From contig OX457031.1 in assembly GCA_949752745.1 (NCBI GenBank), positions 42,381,502 to 42,445,501 of the forward strand: a stretch of DNA of 64,000 nucleotides. Reading direction: 5' to 3'. The notes beneath the pieces were generated by a model. It was not told the origin of the DNA. It did not search any database and saw only the letters and a program-made list of their open reading frames with translations. Positions 16,701 through 23,700 of the stretch are shown here, piece after piece (positions within the stretch are counted from its first letter, which is position 1; every line of letters begins with the position of its first letter). The stretch comes from Protula sp. h YS-2021. Lineage: Eukaryota; Annelida; Polychaeta; Sabellida; Serpulidae. The position numbers and the translations under genes were made by a program.

Positions 16701-17904
16701 TAGCTGTATGTACTTCAATGTATAGTATGTTATCCAATACCCAGCCAGAGCCTTGTCGCTCATGTTCGTCAAAATTAGTAAATAATTCTTTATAGGCTTC
16801 TGGCAAGTCCTGTTCAATATCTGCTGGATTGTATGCTGTATATGTTGGACTGCTGATAAATGCATTATCCACTCGTTCTACCATAACACCTTCAGCATTT
16901 GCTGTCAGTTTCTTGAAACGTGCATGTACGACAATGTACCATTTCATTCCATGGTTTAAGGTCTCCAACAAATGTGCCTTGATACGGTTCTCTTGCTGTC
17001 GCATTTCAAGCAGTAAATCTGATCCATCCTCGGGCTCAAACCGTTTTTCCTGCGCGTTTTCACCAAGACTAACCCTTCTACCTCTCCCTACTTGTCCTGT
17101 CTTTTGTTTCTTTGAAACATGTTCTTGAGACACATTTTCCATCTCAGCTGGTTTACATGCATGTGCCTCAAAAGTATCCATAGATGGAAACTCTTCATTG
17201 CATTCCGCACACTGGACTGGACCGTATGGCCAAATGTCATCTTCTTCCATCTTTTCTCTCTTTGCTCCTTTCCCTTCATGTTTCGCTAAAGTTTTCATCT
17301 CAGCTTTACATGTATGTGCTTCAAAAGTATCCATAGATGGAAATTCTACATTACATTCCGCACACTGAACTGGACCGTATGGCCAAATGTCATCTTCTTC
17401 CATCTTTTGTCTCTTTGCTCCTTTCCCTTCATGTTTCACTAAAGTTTTCATCTCAGCTTTACATGTATGTGCTTCAAAAGTATCCATAGATGGAAATTCT
17501 ACATTACATTCCGCACACTGAACTGGACCGTATGGCCAAATGTCATCTTCTTCCATCTTTTGTCTCTTTGCTCCTTTCCCTTCATGTTTCACTAAAGTTT
17601 TCATCTCAGCTTTGCATGTATGTGCTTCAAAAGTATCCATAGATGGAAATTCTACATTACATTCCGCACACTGAACTGGACCGTATGGCCAAATGTCATC
17701 TTCTTCCATCTTTTGTCTCTTTGCTCCTTTCCCTTCATGTTTCACTAAAGTTTTCATCTCAGCTTTGCATGTATGTGCTTCAAAAGTATCCATAGATGGA
17801 AATTCTACATTACATTCCGCACACTGAACTGGACCGTATGGCCAAATGTCATCTTCTTCCATCTTTTGTCTCTTTGCTCCTTTCCCATACTCTTCACGTT
17901 CCAT
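13696..17904 (-). CDS. polB: Protein-primed DNA polymerase B with five N-terminal zinc-finger repeats
   Basis: A 1402-residue replicative polymerase. Residues 7-255 are five copies of a 51-residue unit, each with a C2HC finger (CAEC, 12 residues, H, T/A, C) and a basic KGAKRQK patch. A further finger lies at 548-568. Exonuclease motifs: YADFE (600-604), HNLRGYDSH (740-748) and YLKSDVLLLAD (888-898). An HNH-like Cys/His segment occupies 686-714. Polymerase motif A is YLDANNLYGWAM (986-997), motif B KLMNNSVFGK (1148-1157) and motif C FSDTDSL (1245-1251). All key residues are present and the frame is open. The ATG at 17904 follows a TATA box. Confidence 0.95.
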   Translation of the reverse strand: MEREEYGKGAKRQKMEEDDIWPYGPVQCAECNVEFPSMDTFEAHTCKAEMKTLVKHEGKGAKRQKMEEDDIWPYGPVQCAECNVEFPSMDTFEAHTCKAEMKTLVKHEGKGAKRQKMEEDDIWPYGPVQCAECNVEFPSMDTFEAHTCKAEMKTLVKHEGKGAKRQKMEEDDIWPYGPVQCAECNVEFPSMDTFEAHTCKAEMKTLAKHEGKGAKREKMEEDDIWPYGPVQCAECNEEFPSMDTFEAHACKPAEMENVSQEHVSKKQKTGQVGRGRRVSLGENAQEKRFEPEDGSDLLLEMRQQENRIKAHLLETLNHGMKWYIVVHARFKKLTANAEGVMVERVDNAFISSPTYTAYNPADIEQDLPEAYKELFTNFDEHERQGSGWVLDNILYIEVHTATLMPLEASSFIPLPKKVKKTKGVINIKNDDNKCFLWSVLAYLHPHDDNPNRVNYYKPFEKELKVEGMTFPTPITDIPKFEKENDVAINVFGYEQDVVVPIQLSRNVSVREINLLLISNDKTRHYCLIKSFSRLMAYRSKHKCAHFYCFNCLHGFMRQELLDKHREVCDKNGAQRLSFPKEPFIKFKNVAKQQRAPFVIYADFECFTQKHEEGDKYQHHRPNSFAYVVVSQYNTRAPVVYRGDNAVKVFLDHMVNERDRIVRGLEQPKEMVMTREDKENFKNATDCYICHEPLGADRVRDHDHINGKYRGAAHNECNLQFRLRKDQQGDQDSFIIPVFFHNLRGYDSHLIMEEIGKFKGETITVIPNTIEKYIAFTLSNLKFTDSFQFMSTSLQKLVSNLAAEGKDNFYNMTSHIHDSDQQDLLLRKGVYPYDYVDEPSKFAETQLPSKDKFYSQLSEEDISDEDYAHAQKVWDTFNCTTFGEYHDLYLKSDVLLLADVFENFRQVCLNTYELDPAHYYTAPGLSWDAMLKATKVKLELINDIDMYQMVEQGIRGGISVITHKYAKANNPYVAEYNSEIPNNYLMYLDANNLYGWAMSQSMPQRGFMWVSEPESLDFMDVDEDDDIGFILEVDLEYPNSIHDHHNHYPVAPERKCVKVEELSEYSQKLRKDLNMKEKSSEKLIPNLSDKKKYVLHYRNLQQYVSLGLKVTKVHRAIMFEQSKWLAKYIALNTEKRKLAKNPFEKDFFKLMNNSVFGKTMENVRKRINVELVHKEKRFKKLVAKPSFHKFKIFNEDLTAVHLRKVDLLLDKPIQVGFTILDLSKVLMFNFHYNYIMVKYPNAKLLFSDTDSLCYDIETEDIYKDMQQDADLFDTSDYPPDHFLHSNVNKKVLGKMKDETAGVPIEEFVGLRPKMYSLLCGGKEKRTAKGITRACQRRIKHVQYRDSLFKKTQTMATGHIIRSHSHQLFSEKLRKVALSPYDDKRYVLNDGYSTLAHGHYKAVV
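17121..17886 (-). repeat. Five 153-bp in-frame tandem repeats in polB
   Basis: Copies 1-4 are nearly identical at DNA level; the fifth (most C-terminal) is diverged at about ten residues. High identity including synonymous sites indicates recent tandem duplication or homogenisation. The polymerase frame is kept throughout. Confidence 0.9.
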
Positions 17905-17969
17905 CTTAGCTAGTTGTTGTTACGTCAACTGCTGAAACTAAAATGCTGAAATGTAATCTCAAACATCCT

Positions 17970-17978
17970 CCTTTTATA
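17970..17978 (-). promoter_or_regulatory. TATA box of polB
   Basis: TATAAAAGG on the minus strand, 66-74 bases upstream of the polymerase ATG. It lies between that gene and the stem-loop module at 18003-18043, so the upstream minus-strand transcript would be ended before this promoter. Confidence 0.7.
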
Positions 17979-18002
17979 CACATTCATACATAGACAGAAT
18001 TT

Positions 18003-18043
18003 GCGTTTTCATTTCATAACAGAGGATGGCCCTTAAAAGGGCC
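18003..18043 (-). terminator. Histone-type 3' stem-loop plus downstream box, internal copy
   Basis: On the minus strand, 25 bases after the stop of the Cys-rich gene, GGCCCTTTTAAGGGCC (18043-18028) has the canonical 6-bp stem and 4-base TTTA loop of metazoan histone mRNAs. After a 12-base gap comes GAAATGAAAACGC (18015-18003). The flanks (ACTAACATCT before, CATTCATAC beyond) are shared with the terminal copies, so this is a third copy of the end module. Confidence 0.7.
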
Positions 18044-18067
18044 GAAAGATGTTAGTAATTTGACGCT

Positions 18068-18421
18068 TCACCAGCAAGTCGGATTGCCACAGTCGCACTG
18101 GTATCTGTAAAACTGTTCCATGGAGAACGGTCGTCGCGAGCACTTGAACGGATGACGGTTATAGTAGCCAAAGTTTTTTAGTGTCGCTCCACACCACCAG
18201 CAGTCCGTGCATGGCTGCGGTCCTGGCAATCTCGCAGTAAACTTGTACCAGAGCAGTCCACCGCAAGTTTTGCAGCAGTAATGTCGTGGTGCATTGTGGT
18301 GCACCGGGCAGTTGTGTGGTTGACCTGGGTACTCCAACCATACCCAACACTTATAACACTCAGTCGTTAGCGTCACTGCCTTGCCGTTTCGCATCACTGT
18401 GATTTTACGATTTGTTGACAT
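18068..18421 (-). CDS. Cys-rich putative zinc-binding protein, 117 aa
   Basis: ATG-initiated frame transcribed inward and ending just before the histone-type stem-loop. It contains CYKC, C-HH, CCKTC, CTDCWWC and CDC-C clusters, enough for two or three zinc sites, plus aromatic residues typical of small viral zinc proteins. No LxCxE motif. A TATA-like element (TATATAAAG, minus strand at about 18469-18461) lies 40-48 bases upstream. Family not recognised; it may be an early regulatory protein. Confidence 0.65.
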   Translation of the reverse strand: MSTNRKITVMRNGKAVTLTTECYKCWVWLEYPGQPHNCPVHHNAPRHYCCKTCGGLLWYKFTARLPGPQPCTDCWWCGATLKNFGYYNRHPFKCSRRPFSMEQFYRYQCDCGNPTCW

Positions 18422-18460
18422 CTTGCTGCTTGTGTTGGATAATGAAGCTGTAACCCACCT

Positions 18461-18469
18461 TTATATACT
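18461..18469 (-). promoter_or_regulatory. TATA box of the Cys-rich gene
   Basis: TATATAAAG on the minus strand about 40-48 bases before the ATG at 18421. Confidence 0.6.
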
Positions 18470-18500
18470 ACTAGCGAACATCCTCGCATTATATGCTGAT

Positions 18501-18632
18501 GGGGGGGGGTCCCGAGTTTAGCTCGGCTGGGGGGGGGGGGGGTCCTGAGTTTTGCTCGACTAGGGGGGGGGTCCCGAGTTTTGCTCCACTAGGGGGGGGG
18601 GTCCGAGTTTTGCTCCACTAGGGGGGGGGGTC
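18501..18632. repeat. G-run repeats in the divergent promoter region, right
   Basis: Four units of about 34 bp, each a run of 8-14 G followed by TCC(C)GAGTTTTGCTC-ACTAG, lie between two divergent genes. The arrangement mirrors the C-run block at about 3474-3572: same unit length, opposite strand. Intramolecular G-quadruplexes are possible. Confidence 0.75.
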
Positions 18633-18651
18633 CGATCCTGACTTCAGGTGG

Positions 18652-18659
18652 TATATAAG
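18652..18659 (+). promoter_or_regulatory. TATA box of the RING gene
   Basis: TATATAAG lies 43-50 bases before the ATG at 18702, directly after the G-run block. Confidence 0.65.
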
Positions 18660-18701
18660 GCATGCTCATTTCAGTTTGGGCTCACACTCGCTTCCGTCAA
18701 C

Positions 18702-19253
18702 ATGGAGTGCTTCTTCGGGTTACATGATGCTCGCACCATTGCTGAAGTTAGAGAACTTCACCTGCCTGTCACACAGCCACAGACACCGCCAGAAAGAGTC
18801 TACTTCTTCCAGCTGCTGCCAGACCCGGTTCATGGATCCGTCCTGTGCGTGCCCGTCCTGTACAACCGTCAAGTCACGATTGGAAAGAGGCTCAGAGATA
18901 TAGAGGCTGGTCACTATGAAGAAGCGTTCTTTAGAATGATGATGCTAGGGGAGTCAATACCTTCGCGGATGGAAGAAGAAGAGTACCCGGCCTGGGGGAG
19001 ATTCTTCCTCCAGCAAGACTTGGATATTTGCCCAGGATGTGGGTGTATGATCTCCCCAGACCGGGTGCTGTCTGAGTGCAACCATCAAATGTGTCTGGTC
19101 TGCGCGGCGCAGTGGACTGAACTGCTGGCGCTAAATGACCGCTACTCTGTGAGGTGCTTTACCTGCGGCATGCGAGGGGACCACTTTTTGTTCAACGGGC
19201 AACAGCTCACACATTGCAGTAGGCCAGTGCAGGACATTGTGACATTCTTTTAA
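18702..19253 (+). CDS. RING-finger protein, outward-facing right-end gene
   Basis: A 183-residue protein from the ATG at 18702 (AACATGG context), after a TATA box. The C-terminal half has a C3HC4 RING: Cys110, Cys113, Cys126, His128, Cys131, Cys134, Cys152, Cys155, with spacing C-x2-C-x12-C-x-H-x2-C-x2-C-x17-C-x2-C. This suggests E3 ubiquitin-ligase activity against host or viral targets. The N-terminal 100 residues are unrecognised. It mirrors the zinc-finger gene at the left end and is likewise followed, 40 bases after the stop, by a histone-type stem-loop. Confidence 0.8.
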   Translation: MECFFGLHDARTIAEVRELHLPVTQPQTPPERVYFFQLLPDPVHGSVLCVPVLYNRQVTIGKRLRDIEAGHYEEAFFRMMMLGESIPSRMEEEEYPAWGRFFLQQDLDICPGCGCMISPDRVLSECNHQMCLVCAAQWTELLALNDRYSVRCFTCGMRGDHFLFNGQQLTHCSRPVQDIVTFF

Positions 19254-19293
19254 ACCGGGACCGGCAGCAGCAGGAGAAAAACTAACATCTCCT

Positions 19294-19333
19294 GGCTCTT
19301 TTAAGAGCCCACCACTGATACTGAAATAAGCGC
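19294..19333 (+). terminator. Histone-type 3' stem-loop plus downstream box, RING gene
   Basis: GGCTCTTTTAAGAGCC (19294-19309) is a perfect 6-bp stem with a TTTA loop, followed by CACCA as after histone stem-loops. After 13 bases comes GAAATAAGCGC (19323-19333), matching the purine-rich box of the other two copies. The upstream ACTAACATCT is shared with the internal copy. Confidence 0.7.
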
Positions 19334-19395
19334 TAATCGTGTCATGGTGTTAGTATGTATGTGTATGCATGAGAGTGTGGGAAATGCTTAAAAAA
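19294..19395 (-). repeat. Right terminal inverted repeat
   Basis: Holds, in reverse, the same modules as the left end: stem-loop, purine box, then ATGAGAGTGTGGGAAATGCT (19369-19388) and an A-run. The distance from stem-loop to outer block is about 95 bp here and 87 bp at the left. Confidence 0.75.
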
Positions 19396-19399
19396 AAAT

Positions 19400-19830
19400 G
19401 GTCACCCGTTTGAATGGTTGTTTGAATGGCCGCCCGTTTGAATGGTTGTTTGAATGGCCGCCCACTCTCCATATTACGTCATTATGACGTTCATATGACG
19501 TTCATATGACGTTCATATGAAGTTCATATGACGTTCATATGACGTTCATATCACCTCCATATCACCTCTATATCACCTCCATATCAGCTCCATAACACGT
19601 CTAGATCACGTCATAATGACGTCACTGTTTTAGAAACCCCATGGGGCTTCTAAAACACCACGTGACGTCATTATGACATCCATATGGTAACCATATGATA
19701 ACCATATGATAACCATATGATAACCATATGACGTCAATATGACGTCACTGTTTTAGAACCCCCGTGGGGGTTCTAAAACACCATGTGACGTCACTATGAC
19801 GTCACTTCCTGTTTTAGAACCCCCGTTTTC
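19400..19830. repeat. CRE-rich tandem and palindromic patch
   Basis: GTTTGAATGG-type repeats, then about six CATATGACGTT units, CATATCACCTC units and CCATATGATAA units. Two long palindromes follow: arms GTCATAATGACGTCAC (19610-19625) with GTGACGTCATTATGAC (19662-19677), and arms GTTTTAGAACCCCC (19750-19763) with its complement (19766-19779). Six exact TGACGTCA sites occur between 19617 and 19804. No coding sequence. Confidence 0.75.
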
Positions 19831-19849
19831 ACACTACTATTTATAAATG

Positions 19850-20348
19850 CTATTTTACAAAGTTAGTTAACTTTGGAACTGTATTCAACAACAATTTTCT
19901 ATAATTACTTTAAAATTATTAAATATAATGTATAACATGCCATTTATTTATTATCATATATTATCGCTCAATAATATTTATACGTAAATTTTAAGTTGTA
20001 GCGAAATTTTGGATCCGTATTTTATATTGTCAATGTAAAAGGTGTGTCAAATCTTTTTGGGCTACAACAAGATTCGAGACCCAAAACTACATCTTTACCG
20101 TGGTTTCAATGCATATTTTTCTATTAGCCGATTCAAATACAACAGCTCTAAAAGTGACTTCAAATATGAAGCGGGGCAAGAGAGAAAACGCCATTGTAAG
20201 AGATGAATGACTTGTTTCCGGAAATGTCTGCGACAAATGTGCCTCACATGCGTGAAAAGAGATTACACAATTGCTGTTGGAATCATCGTTTGGAATGAAG
20301 ACTTAACTAACGCTCAATTTTAGCTCTGAGTGTGCGTGTTGTACTGTG

Positions 20349-20433
<85 letters not shown>

Positions 20434-23170
20434 GCTGAAAATTCAGCCTAGTTGCTTTCTTCTACGCGAGGATAAATATTCGAGATGTTTAAAGATAAGC
20501 GTGCTCCAAAAAATAATGTGATGCAAATTTTAAAACTGGTATCCCTTATATGTTCCTTGCGTTCATTAAGGTTGCAACATGTTCTTAAATTGTTTCAAAA
20601 CTTGAAGGTGTTCCAATTTTTTTTGTTCTTTTTTGTCAAGGCAAAAAAGGTATCAGGATGAAAGACAAAGTTGTTAAAACTAACCCTGTTGTTAAAATCA
20701 TTCCACCTCCCCACACCCTCCCACGCACACACACGCACACACACACACCCATCACTCCAATATGCATATTTATGAACCGCTACAAGAACAGGATTTCCAC
20801 GCGCAGCGTCATGATCATCGGAGACTTCAACGAAGTGACGCAGGCATTAAAGGTCAACATTCAAACCACAAGTGTTGGTTTTTAGTCACTGTTCAATGTT
20901 GTTTATAGCGGATGAATAAAATGCATCAATGACGTCATTTAGCATGACGGGTCTACAATGCGGAAGCACACGCGCTCACAGGGACACTGTGTCATTCCGC
21001 ACCATTTAATATACCCTTCTAAAAAGTAAACAAACCCCCACGATTTTATCATTGGCATTGTGGTACAGCAGAATCTTCATAACAGAACAACCCCATTTAC
21101 GGAACAGCCTTCGGGAATGGACTGTGCACAGCAAGAACTCTACTTCTCACCACCACCTGCACATCGTTTTAAGGAACATATTAAGAATTTTCCTTGGTTC
21201 CAAGTGTGTTACTGTTACTAAGTTTAACTGCGTATGCACACTATGTGGCAAAAAGAAACGTTTTGTTTGATTTGGTTGGCAGAATTAGCTAAGTAATTCA
21301 GAGTTATTTTTTAATCTCGTAAAATTCGCAATACACATCAACTTATGAAGCAGTTGACAACAAAATTTATTACGTCAGAAAAATAATAAAAATAAAGAAG
21401 CAATTTTAACCCAACTGAACCCGTTTTAATTGAGTTAATTATTCTTTAAAGGCCTTTGGATAACGAAAATGTGAATAAATGGCCTTGTTTCCGGAGATTT
21501 ATGTTCAAAGTCACTACTTTCCCATCCATTAAATGTTTCAAATACGTAAGATGTCCTTCAAAATGCCATGTTTAAAATAATTTATGGCATAAAAGGCTTA
21601 ATTAGTAAAACGTTTGTACGATATAACCCCGTATAACAGGCTTCTTTTACACCGATTTGTCATGCCATGGCTCTCGTGAAAACCACTCTACCTAATATGT
21701 GCTTGTCATTAACTTTTTTTATCCTGTCTATTAGAAGTAAATCAATTTGGGGGAAACGTAATCAGTTGTAGATTAAAATAATCATTTTTTCTTGATATCA
21801 AGTGAAGTTCTCTTGTTTCTTTTTTGTCCACTGGGAGTTTGATTATCTCAGAGCTATATCACGCATTATTTATGCATCTATACAGAAAAAACTAGGTTAC
21901 AGTGTGTACATGTGAACACTCATATATTATAACTGGGTATACAGTAAGATCTAGGTGTCACTCATTGCAACCTGACAGAGGAACCTGGAGAGCCAATGCC
22001 AATAAATGCACAGCAAAACCACGAAAACAGGAAAGTTAGCGAGACTGGACTAAAATGTCTGGATTTTCTGGGTGAGGGGTTCGACTTCTTTATAACAAAC
22101 GGCAATTGGAATTGGACTATTTACGAGTAGTCTCATTTTAAGATGGTCTCACTTCAAAAGCTGTCGATTTGCCAAGTGGTCCCATTTTAAAAGTTGTCGA
22201 TTTGCAAAGTTGTCCCATTTCAAAAGTTGTATTTCCGAGGTAGTCTTATTTAAGAGGCTTCCTTTACAGTTTTAGTGTAACCTAATGAGTTAAATGCTGC
22301 CAGACTCGACAATCTCACACTCGTTGTGCAGTGTATGTTTTGTGATGCTAATAAAGTGTTCAGTCAAGTTCCTTTGAGCATAAATGGCAAGGCCGAAAGC
22401 TTAGAAAAAGTAAATAAAATACATTCCCCGTTGTCAATGAAGCTGTAAAATGTCATAGCGTTTGATATTGTAAAGTTGCTGTTTCAAGGATCATACTGTC
22501 AAAATAACTTTTATTTTGATGAATTTCCGCCATAAATAATAATAATTTTTTGCTGTAAGCAACTCTGAAGCATTTTAGATATTGCAGAATGAATTTCAGA
22601 CAAATGGAGAAGAAATTATTTTCAGGGGCTGTCTTTAAAAAATTAGATGCAAAATTATAAAGAAACTAGAACCAAAGGCTTGTCAAGTGTTAATTAAAAA
22701 CGACATTGTAAAACGACATTGCACAAATATCGGAGAAAATATTTTACTTGATAGTGTGTTATATTTGTTTCACGACATACTCTCTGCACTTGAGTAGCGC
22801 TCAACGTTCCAGCCAGTAGCGACGGTCGTCACATTTGATCCACATGCTCGTTTAAAATTTCATGTCTTGAGAACTGTAGAAAAAAAGTTGCAGGGTTTTT
22901 TTAAGCTGACACAGGAAATGTTTTTATAGATGTAACGAAAGTGAAAACTAACTAACACACAATTCTGTATCCAATACAATGATCTGGGTCCCATGATGAC
23001 CTATTTATACCCTAAGCCGTTCGCCACCCGATACTAATTTCTTAAGAGCTTTTATGCACAAAAAGGGTTTCTTGTGGAATTGTTTAAAATGCGCCCTAGA
23101 AATGTTTGAAACCTGTGTATTGCATTGGTGCCTCATTTTGTTTCTTCCTTTTGTCCTTATTGTTATAACT
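19850..23170. other. AT-rich noncoding stretch
   Basis: No convincing exon was found. A (GA)n microsatellite fills about 20351-20431 and a short (CA)n lies near 20727-20748. The open frames here are short and low in coding character. Confidence 0.5.
20351..20431. repeat. (GA)n microsatellite
   Basis: About 40 uninterrupted GA units. Confidence 0.95.
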
Positions 23171-23174
23171 GTTG

Positions 23175-23454
<280 letters not shown>

Positions 23455-23598
23455 GAAAATTCTGTTGAAAGCAGTTTAAAAATACTGTTTGTTTGTTCTT
23501 TTTTTCTTGGAGGACGGGGGCGTTCGTACACCCTACAACTCCACCCAACTACCAGTATCTCACCCTGTTTGTATTTTATCCTGCCATATGTATTACAG

Positions 23599-23700
23599 GT
23601 TGTCGCAAACTGCACACAGATTGGAAGGGCAGATGCCGTGTTCGGTTTCATTGCAGCTGATATGTCCCAATACGAAGAAAACAGCATAGCTGTTATTCAG
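23599..23700 (+). CDS. Dehydrogenase exon a
   Basis: 34 codons, phase 0 at both ends; acceptor TATTACAG, donor GTATTG. Encodes VVANCTQIGRADAVFGFIAA and ends AVIQ, the region between cofactor binding and the NNAG-equivalent strand. Confidence 0.7.

Larger units (their letters stand above)
2150..19400. mobile_element. Polinton/Maverick-class (adintovirus-like) element
   Basis: This is a roughly 17-kb integrated element of the adenovirus-like, protein-primed DNA virus/transposon lineage. It carries the full core set: chromodomain retroviral-type integrase, FtsK/HerA-type packaging ATPase, penton, core-like protein, double-jelly-roll capsid protein, adenovirus-type cysteine protease and family B DNA polymerase. 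Its limits are set by an inverted repeat: a 20-bp identical block (2186-2205 and 19369-19388 in reverse) next to an A/T run, with a weaker match continuing inward through a stem-loop. The exact termini and a 6-bp target duplication could not be fixed. Peripheral genes are GC-rich and the structural cassette is AT-rich. Two core genes have single in-frame stops, so this copy may be immobile or recently inactivated. Confidence 0.93.

Noticed and set aside
14305..17128. Plus-strand frames opposite the polymerase
   Set aside because: Antisense shadows of polB.
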